Position numbers and translations under genes: made by a program
Shown here: one piece after another, positions 41,866-52,609 of the stretch
Numbering within the stretch: the first letter of the stretch is position 1
Layout of the letters: each line of letters starts with the position of its first letter
From: Phytopythium helicoides
Lineage: Eukaryota > Oomycota > Peronosporomycetes > Pythiales > Pythiaceae
Reading direction: 5' to 3'
Assembly: GCA_024867545.1 (NCBI GenBank)
Contig: JANFNE010000066.1
Span: forward strand, 124,001 to 188,000
Length of the DNA: 64,000 bases
The notes under the pieces: generated by a model
Told to the model about the DNA's origin: nothing
Database searches by the model: none
What the model saw: only the letters and a program-made list of their open reading frames with translations

Positions 41866-42604
41866 CCAGCCGGACTCGCCGCTCCCCCATAGACACTCCG
41901 GGCGTTCGGCTCTCGCGGCGGGGCCAGCGGAGGCAGGATTTTGCATATACGTAGCTAGTTGTTCGTCCGGCCGAGTAGATCCGCGCGGACGCACAAGACG
42001 AGCCCAGACCCAGCGAGCCGCGGGCCGAGACGCCGTCCACGAGCGCAGCCGCGCCGTCCGCGAGGACGAGGACGCGTCCACCGCTCAGCTTGGCAGTCCA
42101 CTCCGCGGCCCAGCACCACCAACTCGAAGGCGCAGCATCTAAACTAGTAAAGCGCCGACAAATAGTACCATACACCATCGATCCACGCACGAGTCTCCAT
42201 TCCATGACCGCCTCAAGCTCCTCGGACCCATTCCCACAGCAAGCCGAGCCAGCGCGTCCAAGCAGCAGGCGAATAAGATCCGCGTGGACCGACCTGCCTG
42301 CCACAGTGGTCCTGCACTGTGGACGGCCCACGCGGCCCGATCTTAGGCAGCCGTGGCGCAGCCACTGTAGCGGGATCGGGCCGGGAGCGGCACTGGCCAT
42401 CGATGAATGCATGTGGACGTGCAGTCGTCTGGTCGTGGCCAGCCAGCTACCACCGGCATCCGCTCAGAAAGTATCCACGGGCGGGTATCCACACTCAACC
42501 AACTGCGGACACTCAACACAGGATCCGCAACGAACCACAGCCGCAGACAACCATCCGCAACCAACCAACCGTAACCATTTGACCACAATGCCGACCTGCA
42601 CTTT
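41866..42604. other. Convergent intergenic region
   Basis: Lies between the stop codons of the 41274 gene and the minus-strand metallophosphoesterase. It holds CCA/AACC-rich low-complexity sequence (42480-42580) and no supported gene. Confidence 0.45.
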
Positions 42605-45600
42605 TCACTCGCCTGCAGGTGAGCCCTCTGTCGGCCTCTTGGGGATGAGCACGCGGTCAACGAGTCGTACGTTCGAGCGGTCCGACAGATTGAGCTTGCG
42701 GTCCAGCGACGGGTTCTCAAAGTCCAGCCGCAGCATGTTGCCCACCGTCGTCACCACGGGCTTCCAGTAGCTCGGCCTCGTCCACGTGTGTGCAGGCTTC
42801 TCTCGCTCTCCGGGCGGACCGCGAGATCCGCCGCTCCAGCTCGGGTCGCTGCAACATGTCAACAGAAGTGTCAGTTGATCAAAACGCATCGTGGACGCAT
42901 CCGACCACCGCAACGGACGCACCGAAGCCACTTGCGTGGCATCTTGTCGACACCAAGCACAAACACCTCGAGCTGCCCGTCTGCTCGAACGTGCAGCCGC
43001 AAGAAATGTTTGTAGCTTGCGATGCGCAGCGACGAGAATGCCTCGTTGTAGTGCGCAGAGAATACGTTGAGCGCCACGTACAAGTACGAGCCAAACACAG
43101 CACCAGCAGCAGGCGTGGCCAGTAGCCAAAAGTACGGAAACACGCTCACATAGTACGACCACACATCTGTGCGGTCGAGAACGGCGAAGCCGTTGCCGCA
43201 GATACGTGATCGGTGTAGTGCCAGCACCTCGGGCACTTTCGAAAACGGAACAATCGGTCAGTCATAAGCATCTACAGCCCACAGTCCGCAATCACACCCA
43301 CCGTCAAAGATAGTCATGCAGAGGCGCATGAACGCTGCATAAAGGCGGCCGAGGCGCAGAACGTCGTACTTTTCAAGCGGAGAAAAGTCCGGCAGCGTGC
43401 TGCTAAAGTAGCGGTATAGTGAGTTTGGACCTTCACTGCCCAGGGCTCCACGAGTCGCTGCAATCTCGAACGCGCACTCGAACACGACAAGAATCGTGAA
43501 AGCCACCACCACGTGTATGGCGGAGACGCCGATTCCCACGAAGACTTTTCTTGGGTACTGACTCGCAGTCCGCAAAAACGGAGAGCACAACAACCATGGT
43601 CACGGCCGTCGCTAGGGACACATAAGAAGTCCCGATCATGTCGCTCAGCAAGTGGCCAAGCTCTAACAAGAAGCGCGAAACCACTGATGACCACGTCGGC
43701 ATGGACAAAATCTCTCCAACGGAGCAGCGCGGAAACATGGAGAACACGAGTGCAAAGTACTAGCAGACAGACCACGCAAATGAGAGTTAAATGCGTCACT
43801 CACAAGAACCAGAGGACTAGTTCAGAGCATTACCGATAATCCGCCGATAACATCGAAGCGCCAGTTGATGCGCCTGAACCCGAAGACGTTCAGAAGCGCA
43901 TAGCGTCTGCGTGCGAAACAGCGTCAGTCTCCGGCGCTCCAATAACACACCCTGAGCAATGATACGTACTTCGAGACGTGGGCCGGGGGGTAGCACTGCT
44001 TCCGCGCATACATAGCACCGTTGGAAGCAATACGGTCAACGTTCGGGGCGTGGGTGGGATGCAAAAACGCACCACCACCTCCGGAAATGATCAAGTGCTG
44101 CGGAGGATAATCAATGGTCTCATCCTCTATTGGCTCGTCCTCTTGAGTCGTAGTAGATGTCAATGCTGCGGCAGCAGCTGCCAACACATCCTCCGCGTCC
44201 TCAAACATGTATGGGAAGTGCTTGCTCATTGGAGACAATGCCGCCGGCCGCGGCGATGTCGAGTGAGAGGAGGTTGATGAATTGGTTCGCTTGAGACGGC
44301 CTTCTTCCACCACGTTGGGCTCCACCACTTTCTCATCCGATACCAAAGAGTGCCGCATGTAATTGTGCACATCTCCTGCCAAACGAAGTGCAACCCGTCC
44401 ACGCAGTGCAGTATTCATAAGCAACTGAAGCTTCTCCTCTGATTTCTTGCGCGACTCATACACATCGAGCACCCACCGAGGGGTATGTGTCAGCAAGATA
44501 ACTGCATCGTCCGGACGCATCCGTGTTCGAGCCACGCGCTCAAAAAATGCGAGCTGTTCTGAATTGACGTCGTCTTCAAGTGCCACATCAACGCCAAACA
44601 GCCACCAGCCCCGTGGCAGCTCAAGTGCAAAGTGAGAAGTACGCTGTGGAAGCCGCCAACCTCCGAGCCACTCCCGTTGGCAGATTAGCCGCGTGAATGT
44701 ATTGAGCCCATCAAACCAATCGTGGTTGCCTGGGATTGCAAAGGCTGTTGGCGCCGGACGAGCTGATGTATCGTCCCCAGTTGACTTCGGCTTGCGCTTG
44801 GCTGTTGCAAGGGCGGCAGGACTGTAGCTTGACGGTGGCTTCATAGCGTACTCAAAAGGCCGAAAAAGTCGAGTTTCGTAAGTCTCGGCATCCGGAAATG
44901 GGTATGCAAGATCGCCTCCAATCACGAGTGCTTCTCCTCTGGGAAATGTCATCGTGGACGCCTTAGACTTCTTATTACCAACTTCGCAGTCGACAATCAG
45001 CTCAGGCTGGGCCAACAATCGAGCAATCTGATATGTCGAGTTGAAACCGTCACCGGTGTCGGCCATAAAGTCGAGCCACACGTTACTTTTCCCCTTGAGA
45101 TGCGAGAAGATGTACTCATCATCATCCGGCACGAGAGCTCGTTGCATGTTCCGCTGATCAAAGCGTCCGAGGAAAACCTTGAATGAAATAAGTAGCTGCA
45201 CGACTGTGTCAAACAAGAAGATTGAGTACCACGGAACCATCGGAGGTTGTGCGCAGGTGGTAGCCTTTCAGGAAGGTGACGTGGAGGATTCCCATTGGTT
45301 GGAGTTTGGAGCATTTCCTCGTCTTCTGAGCGATGGTCAGACAGCCAGTGGAATGAAATGACGCGGATACCGCTGAGTCGCTCCAGGAAAAAATTTGTCA
45401 TGGCTAGAGCCATGCCGACAAACCAAATGAGCATCGCCCCGCGGTAGCTACAGGAAGCGATTAGAAGTCAACAAACACTTTCAAAAGACCCAGTATCTTG
45501 GATGTAAAGTACCTTGCTGGAACAAACGAGTCCGAGTCCATGAGCGAGAACTTGAACAGCTTCTCGCACGCGTGGCGGTTGTACTGGGTTCCACTCTCGT

Positions 45601-46360
45601 CTTTATCAGCCTATGCAGTGTTGATATTCAGTCACTCATTACGTCAAAACCAAAAAAAAAGGAAGGATGCAAGCACAACCTCGATCGACGCGTCACAGTG
45701 AACAATGAGCGCGACGCACGCGACGCTGATCGCCGCGCTGTTGCGGAGCACGCTCATGAACGAGCGCAGCGGTCTAATCGCATTCGCATGCAGTCCAGTT
45801 AGACTCACTCCAAGCTAGACCATCACGACAGAGAAGTAGGCGTACGAGACGCTCGTGGGTCGCCAGGCTTCGCCCAAGTGCCGGTGGAAGCGCGAGAGCA
45901 CGACCACCGTCAGTAGCTCGAGCACGATGAGCAGCACGAAGCTGGCCGAAAAAAATGGGAAGAGCAGCGACACCTAGGTGCCGCAAATATCAGCAGTTGG
46001 TTCCGTCCGTCAGCGTCATCCTGCAGCATGGGGCCACCACGACCAACTCACAGGCTGCTTGATGGTCGAGTCGACGAGCCCCAAGGCGTGCACTGGCGTG
46101 TGAGCGCCGCGGCCGAGAAGAGCCAGCCATATAGCCCCATAGACAGGTACACGTATGGCGTCCACGAGTTGAGCAGCTCCGGGTTGCCCACGAACGGACT
46201 CGTGAAGAAGTAGAAGGCGAGGTACAGCGCGCCGTAGAGCGCGAACCAGACCTGCCAAAGCCGTCAGAAGCCCCGCGACGGCCCACACACCCGCAAAGCA
46301 GCCAGCCGCACGCACCATTTGACTCTCATGCTTGTCCTCGGCGCTCGCGCGGCCCCACAT
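42605..46360 (-). CDS. Multi-spanning membrane calcineurin-like metallophosphoesterase; frame interrupted
   Basis: ATG 46360 (MWGRASAEDKHESQM), then exons 46052-46251 and 45809-45973 encoding membrane segments (WFALYGALYLAFYFFTSPFV, SASFVLLIVLELLTVVVL), further small exons, then a hydrophobic segment (AMLIWFVGMALAMTNFFLER) and the phosphoesterase domain with its metal motifs: GGDLAYP, GNHDWFDG, LLTHTPRW and GDVHNYMRH. C-terminal membrane segments follow (VSVFPYFWLLATPAAGAVFG) and a cytosolic-looking tail ends at 42605. The final intron joins W-L-R/DPSW in phase. The frame breaks near 46100 (one base missing), 45817 (extra T making a TAG) and 43575 (A5 run, one extra). The substrate is unknown. 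Confidence 0.78.
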
Positions 46361-46805
46361 GCCGCCGCCGAGACAGGCGCTTCAGAAGAGAAGATCGGGA
46401 GTTTGCCTGAGTCTTCTTCCTGTTCTATTGGTGTTGCTGATTGGACGCTTTCGACGACTATTTGACCAATGAGAGGATCGTCCTGGCGCGCTATTGACTC
46501 GCCACTTTACTTTCTGCTGCTGCCTGCCGACTGGTTTTGCTGCCGACAGGAATGCTGTGAGACCCCTGGGTCGACACTAAGGCTTTGTGCTGATCCCAGC
46601 CTGGAGCCGTGCCGTTCATTGAATTGGAGTGGCGACAGATGACCTGTGATGGCTGCACTCCACTCATGCCCATCTCCTTGAACTCGTTGAAGCGGTCGGA
46701 TCGGTGTCTGATTGCGTTTATTTTCCATTCATGTGTTATATCCAGCCAACCGCTGCGGTGAAGGCGACGGTGGCCGAGCTTGCCCTCGATGGCTCAAGCT
46801 CTGCC
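46361..46805. promoter_or_regulatory. Promoter of the metallophosphoesterase with CCAAT boxes; COX15 3' flank
   Basis: Inverted CCAAT (ATTGG) at 46427-46431 and 46440-46444 and CCAAT at 46466-46470 lie 67-110 bp upstream of the 46360 start. The remainder is the 3' flank of the minus-strand gene COX15. Confidence 0.45.
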
Positions 46806-48342
46806 TCACAGCACCTTGGGCACTACGGCAGCCGCTCGGATGATGGCAGGCTTGGCAAAGTTGAGCGTGTGCATGGTCCACAGCGTCGAGCCCATGAGCA
46901 CCATGGCGCCGCACTGGTGCGTCACAGCGAGTGGGATCGGCACGTACGTCAGCAGCGTGGTGATGCCGAGCAGCGCCTGGCCGCCCACAGCCGCCAGGTT
47001 CAGGTGCAGCGCCGTGCGGGTCTGCTGCGGCAGCTGGTTCCACAGGGGTGCACGGCGAGCAAGCGCGTACGAAGCACCCACGCCCGTCACGGTCGCGAGT
47101 GCGAGCATTCGATGGTCGAACTGCACCAGCGGTGTGTTCTCGAAGAAGTTGCGGTACTTGGGGTCGAGCACAAACAGGTCGTCCGGGATCCACTGCTCGT
47201 CCATCTTGGGGAAGGTGTTGAACGCCATACCGGCGTCAATACCCGCGACGAACGCACCCGAGAGGATCGTGTAGCCGAGAACCGTCGAGGTGTGAGCGAG
47301 CACCTTGCGTGCGCGACCTGCCTGCTTGAGCGCATCCGCAGACATCATGTCCCGTGCCAACAGAGCGCGTGACGGCGGCGACATGAGCGAGAAACCCGTC
47401 CACAGCAACATGCCGAGAGTCGTGAATGCGAAACCCAGATGGGTGGCGAGACGGTACGGACTCACGCGGACTTCGTTGCGCTTCTCGAGCTGCTCCTTAC
47501 CGTGGTTTTCAAGGCCGCTGCGAACCATCCACCAGCCGACAGCGCCTTGAGCCGCACCAAGCGACAGCAGGACGCCGAATCGGCGGTGCAGCTCGACGGG
47601 AAGGCGCTTGCGGAGCGCAAAGTAGGTCAGCGGCAGGACGTACACGAGGCCAACAGCGCGTCCCAGCATACGATGGCCATACTCCCACCAGAAGATCCCC
47701 TTGAAGTCGTCCAGCGTCTGGAGGTTGAAGGCAGCGGCACACATTAGTTAGGCGACTCATAGAGGTCGGAACAGCAGCCAGGTGCAACGCACCATGTCCT
47801 TGCGTTGCTGGTACTCTGGGAACTGCTTGTACACCTCAAACTCGGCCTCCCACTCGGCGAGCGTGAGCGGCGGCAGCCCGCCGTGCGGCTTCCAGTAGAC
47901 CAGCGACAGCCCCGAGCGCGTGAGGCGCGTGGCGCCGCCCACTGCGACCATGCCGCCGACCATGGCGGCCGTGCCGAACAGCCACCACGCAATCGGCCGG
48001 TTGGCCGCCACGTTCTCGATCGTAGCCACTGTCGAGGACGCCTGTGGTCTGTGTTAGCCTTCCGCGCAAGGAAAAGATCCAGCAACGTCGACGCACCCGG
48101 TGCTTGGTCGAGTAGATGACGCGCGTGGGTGCCTTAAGCGCGGCCGGCTGCGGCTTGGCGAACGCCAGCGGCTTGGCCAGCGTCTGGTAGCGGCTGCTGT
48201 TCATCGCGGCGAGCCCGCGGGCGCGCTGCAGCAGCACAGCGGTCAGCGAACACGGCCGAAGTCATCGTCCGCGGCTTGCGGTCGGCGCTCGGGCGCTACG
48301 CACCGCCAGAGAGGCGCCGCGGCGAGCAGACTGCGCGAGCAT
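46806..48342 (-). CDS. COX15: Heme A synthase COX15 (mitochondrial)
   Basis: Oxidises heme O to heme A for cytochrome c oxidase in the inner mitochondrial membrane. Four exons: 48304-48342 (13 codons), 48097-48225, 47793-48041 and 46806-47717, giving 442 residues. The Arg/Ala leader MLAQSARRGASLA/RARGLAAM is a mitochondrial presequence. Family motifs: GGATRLTRSGLSLVYWKPHG, KDM/TLDDFKGIFWWEYGHRM (the heme-ligand His in EYGHR), ATHLGFAF, VLAHTSTVLGY, AGIDAGMAFNTFP, NTPLVQFDHRMLA and VTHQCGAMVL. The conserved histidines are all present and all joins are in phase. Confidence 0.95.
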
Positions 48343-48704
48343 GGCAGCGGCGGAGCTGGGCGGGGGGTGGAGGGCAGGAAGCGCGCCGGGGGTTGCGGAA
48401 TGAGCAGCGGAGCGCGCGGCCACCAGCGGCCAGCACCTTCCGATGGATAAACGCGCAAGTGGAGGTGCTGGTCGCAAAAATACGAGATGATTGAAAGGGA
48501 CGTCACTCTTTCGATTCATTGACTCATCCATAAACGATCGCACTTAAGAGGGGAAGCGTTCCGGCGGTGTCGAGGTGATGGATGAACGATGACAACGATA
48601 GATGAGAGATCACTCAGATACCCTTGCTTCATTCGGTGGCGCCTGCCTTGCTGCCCTACGTCTACGCGCCGAGCGGCGGCGCCTTATATACTCGTACACG
48701 GCGC
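48343..48704. other. Intergenic region upstream of COX15
   Basis: 362 bp between the COX15 start and the stop of the minus-strand carrier gene. It should hold the COX15 promoter and the end of the carrier transcript. No CCAAT box is obvious. Confidence 0.4.
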
Positions 48705-49718
48705 CTACAGCCCCAGCTTCTCCTTCCCGAGCTCGTAGCACGAGATCATGATGGCGCAGGACGGCGCCACGCGCGCCAGCCGCGCGCCGAGCCCCGTGAA
48801 GGCGCCGGAAACGCCGCGCGAGGCCACGACCTGCCGCAGCAAAGTGGCGCCCGAGCGGCTGTCGCCCTTGGCCTGCTGCAGCGTCTTGACGAGGTCGAAC
48901 GGCGTCGTGGCGGTCGCGGCCACGCCGCCCGACAGCGCGCCGCAGACGAACGCGCGCTGCGTGCGCGAGAGCTCGAGGTCCTGCGCCTCGAGCGCCTGGA
49001 GCTGGCGCTGCAGCGTCTCGTAGCTCGTCCAGTAGATGGCCGAGAAGGGCACGTCGCGCGCGAGCGTGGCGCCGAGCCCCGTGAACAGCGACTGGTAGCC
49101 TCCGCGGCGCACGGCCTGGCGAAACGTGGCGGCCACCCCCTGCGCGCTGCGGTCGCCCTGCATGCGCGTGCGGATGAGCTCGATGGGCGAGGTGACGGTG
49201 GCGGCCACGACGCGCGCGTTGGCGCCGGCCAACAGCGGCACGATAGGCTCCAGCTCGGGCGCTCGCCGCCGGCCCTCCTGCAGCAGAAAGTCGTACGAGA
49301 CGTAGTAGAGCACGGTCGAGGGCACGGCGATCATCATGGCGGGCGAGAGCCCCGCGAAGAGCCCCGCGAGCCCCTCGGTCTGGAAGATATGGCGCAGCGC
49401 GTGCCGCGTGCCGCGCAGCTGCACGGGCGGCGCGCAGGCCGACGACGAGCTGCGCGCCACGCGCGCCAGCGCCTTGGAGCGCGCGCCCATGCCCTCGACG
49501 CGCCGCGTGACCGAGCGGTTGCACGCACAGCGCGCCGTGCAGCGGCACTGGTCGGCGGCCGGCGGCGCGGCCGAGGCCAGCGTCGACGCCAGCTGCGCCT
49601 GCAGCCGCACCTTGGCCACGTCCAGCGGGTTCACAAACAGCGACGTCATGAGCGCACCCGCCGACGCCGCCGCCGCCTTCTTGGAGGCGCTCGCCGGCTC
49701 GCCCACAGCCGTCGCCAT
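48705..49718 (-). CDS. Mitochondrial carrier of the SLC25A39/SLC25A40/MTM1 group
   Basis: Inner-membrane carrier; in animals this group is needed for mitochondrial glutathione import. Single exon, 337 residues, three carrier repeats with signatures NPLDVAKVRLQAQ, SPIELIRTRMQGD and TPFDLVKTLQQAK. Subfamily features are GLSPAMMIAVPSTVLYYVSYD, LARDVPFSAIYWTSYE and APSCAIMISCYELGKEKLGL. The loop after helix 1 carries four cysteines (QCRCTARCACNR) at the place where animal SLC25A39 has cysteines linked to iron-sulfur sensing. ATG 49718 (MATAVGEPASASKK) is the first in-frame ATG. CCAAT boxes lie 70-135 bp upstream. Confidence 0.92.
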   Translation of the reverse strand: MATAVGEPASASKKAAAASAGALMTSLFVNPLDVAKVRLQAQLASTLASAAPPAADQCRCTARCACNRSVTRRVEGMGARSKALARVARSSSSACAPPVQLRGTRHALRHIFQTEGLAGLFAGLSPAMMIAVPSTVLYYVSYDFLLQEGRRRAPELEPIVPLLAGANARVVAATVTSPIELIRTRMQGDRSAQGVAATFRQAVRRGGYQSLFTGLGATLARDVPFSAIYWTSYETLQRQLQALEAQDLELSRTQRAFVCGALSGGVAATATTPFDLVKTLQQAKGDSRSGATLLRQVVASRGVSGAFTGLGARLARVAPSCAIMISCYELGKEKLGL

Positions 49719-50043
49719 GGGCCGCAAGTTGGGAACTGGAGGGGAGCTCGCGTGGAGCTTCGGCGAAGGCGACGTTTATTTAGCCAATCACGACTGGTAT
49801 AACCGATGAATCTTCTGTTTTGACCAATCAAAAGGACGGAAAAGATTGATTGGCCAAATGCAGCGCTTATGGCGCAAGCTGCGCAATACAGACCCAAAGT
49901 GTCACTACCCCGAGACAACGACTTCAACAGTGATCGTCAGCTGGAGAATGTTGGCGATCTTGCACGGCGAGATCACGTCACACTCCCAATGGCCCTCAAC
50001 GCTGCCAACTCGGAGCCAGCGACCGCATAGATGGCTGTGCGCC
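49719..50043. promoter_or_regulatory. Carrier-gene promoter with three CCAAT boxes
   Basis: CCAATCA at 49784-49790 and 49824-49830 and inverted ATTGG at 49849-49853 lie within 140 bp upstream of the minus-strand ATG at 49718. The rest is the 3' flank of the 50044-50941 gene. Confidence 0.5.
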
Positions 50044-50941
50044 TCAAAGTTCCTCGAGCCTGCGGTGGCTGGCCTCGTGCATGCGGTGGGCGAGGTCCAG
50101 CAGGAAGCGCAGCGGTGACCCGCGCGTGATGAACCCGCGGTAGATGACCATCTCGTCCTCCACGAGCCCCTGCTCGTCGCGCAGGTTGCGCGCGGCTTCG
50201 ACCAGCAGCCGCTCGTGCTCAGCGTCGATCGAGTCGTCCAGCGGGTTGAGCGTCTTGAGCAGCAGGCTACAGTAGAGCATGAGTAGCGTCAGTCCCCAAC
50301 CTCACAACCTCACAACCTCAGAGACTGCAGACGGGCTCGCGCACTCGTAGAGGTCCTCGGCGTGCACGAACGAGTCCTCATACGAGGACCGCGCGGCCAC
50401 GTGGTCGTATGCCCAGTCCACAACGCGCTCCAGCGTCCGCTTTTGCGCGAACTCGAGATTGAATGCCCGCAAATTCACGCCAGGGAGTCCGGGGATGACT
50501 TCTTCGAGCACGCGGGCGACTGGTTGTCCATCGCTCTCCTCTACGCTCTCGGCCTCGATCGCCACGTCCTACGTACGCTCACTTAAGCCTGCTTTCTAGC
50601 GTCACATCCAGCAAGAGTTGACTTACCAACCGCCGCTGCTCCTCGAATATGCGGTCCCAGTCGTCGTCATTGTCGTCAAAGTCAGCGTGACCTTCAAGAG
50701 AAGGTAGTGAAGGCTCCAAATCGCTGGTAGCGTCGTCCGGCTCCTGGGCTGCGACGATCTCGTCCGCCAGCCTGAGACACGAGATGCTCTACTTACTCGT
50801 TAGGCTCTCAACTCTTTGAAAACGCACACATACAGCACAACGTACCAGAAGCACCAGCGCGACCACCAGCCACGTGTGGGCGAGGCGCATTTGCCGCCTG
50901 CTCTCGCGGCGCCGCAGGGTGTCAACCAGCAGCTGGCTCAT
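50044..50941 (-). CDS. Small single-pass membrane protein, unknown
   Basis: ATG 50941 (MSQLLVDTLRRRESRRQMRL) leads into a membrane segment (HTWLVVALVLL), a type II or tail-out topology. Later exons encode an acidic linker (LADEIVAAQEPDDATSD, DFDDNDDDWDRIFEEQRRL), then VAIEAESVEESDGQPVAR, LPGVNLRAFNLEFAQKRTLE, VDWAYDHVAARSSYEDSF and a final helical exon (LNPLDDSIDAEHERLLVEAA, MVIYRGFITRGSP, FLLDLAHRMHEASHRRLEEL) ending at 50044. I do not recognise a family. The reading frames are consistent in codon use, but the first exon border is unresolved. Confidence 0.55.
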
Positions 50942-52609
50942 TGTGATAAGTTGGATTTGGTGCCAAGATTGCGACTCTTCAGACTGGAGAACTGCTGTGA
51001 GAAGATCTTCTCGAAGTCCGGTAACTGCACTTCATCAGAGCAACCCATGATTGCGAGCAAACACCACCACACCGCTTTCCCCTTTTCGCAATGGCAACAT
51101 GTAAGATCAGGATCCGGACCGGGTCTGAGGTAACAACAGGAATCTGCGTTGACTTTATCGGGAAAGGCTTCTTGATCAACCAAGCTAGCGGCTTCAGTAA
51201 ATAGGCTAGCTCATTTTTGTTTGTGGCGTCGGCGCTTTCATTGTCTACTCGGTATGTTGGAAGCTGCGCAGACAACAGCATATACCGGTCATCACCGCCG
51301 CAGTCGCTCGCCTCGCGTCACGCACGAGGTCTACCTCCACATCCGATTTGTACCCTTCATCAAAGCACCAGACAGACTCCCTGAAGCAATGCTAACTTCC
51401 AAATACTGCTCTCACTTCAACACTGTGTAGCACGCGAATTGCACAAGGTCACCCCAAATGATGATAGGATATTCGTGCTGGAGCGGTGCGAGGAAACGCG
51501 TTCAGACCTTGCTACTCTGTAAATCTGTGTCGGCGTAGCTGGTGCGTCGGGGTCAACTTGCTTCGAACCCAACAGAACGCCATCTTTGTTGTCTTTGGCG
51601 CAACAGGTACACGTCGCTAGGCACTTATACAGCTCAAAGACTCGGGGTCCTCGGCTAAACACAGCATCCCAGACCCCCCTCTGGATGGCCCTCTCGTTGC
51701 TACATACCAAGAAACATGTCTGGCACCAAACAAACACCGCTCGCTCCCAGCGAATGTTCCTCCACGGTGTGGCAAAATGGCCGAAATCAACTATGGACTG
51801 CAGCAAACTGCAGCAATTAGCGCTCGCATCTTGAACGAATCGTGGGAACACGTCGCCGAGGTCAATATGACGTGACAACCGGGAAGGAACGGTGATGGGC
51901 AGCCAAACGCACAGCCATGCCTTCTTGGCCGCTCGCTGGAATGGCCCTTACGTTTCCGTTTTTTCTTTTTGACTCTGGTGTCAAGGCGTGGAGTCCCATG
52001 AAACGACTGCCAGCTTTTGTTAGCGATATCCACCAGCCTCGGAGACGCTGCGGCTGTTTATGGAAAGCCACCGGAGAATCATCGAAAGAACCTCCAAGAG
52101 CGGATGCGGTGGGAGCCATCGGCCTCGTTTTTGCACCTCCCCAATGCTTATTTGAATCGATCGACCTGCGAGACCCGCTAGATCTCGTTGCAATGCAATT
52201 TCGTAACGGACCTGCCTGAAGATCTCCTGGCGCCTCCCAAATGCGGCTGATTTATTTATGCCGGCAATAGTTGCGGGCTTAGGTGGCACCTGCATGAGAA
52301 ACTCGAGCAGCTCCGCATTTAGCCGATGGGTTTCGCGTTCCGGAGCGTGGCGTCGCGTGCTGGTCGGGGATTCAACTCCGCCCAAGTGAGACCCAGTTGG
52401 AACCTGGCAGAGCACCTATTTGGCGGTATTTTGATCTCGGATCCCTCGAAATCCATCCACTCCGCTCCGCTCACCTTGACATCCACCACGACCATGAACG
52501 GACGAGCGTTTCGGAGTCGCTTGAGCGCTTCGTACCGTCATTTTACGGTCGAAGGAACGTTTCTCGCTCCATCCCCGCCGGCCTCAAGCGCCGCCGATAC
52601 AAACGTCAA
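50942..52609. other. 1.7-kb intergenic region with no supported gene
   Basis: AT-richer than its flanks. Only short ORFs occur on both strands, without domains or splice structure. The right end must contain the promoter of the 52610 gene. Confidence 0.45.
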
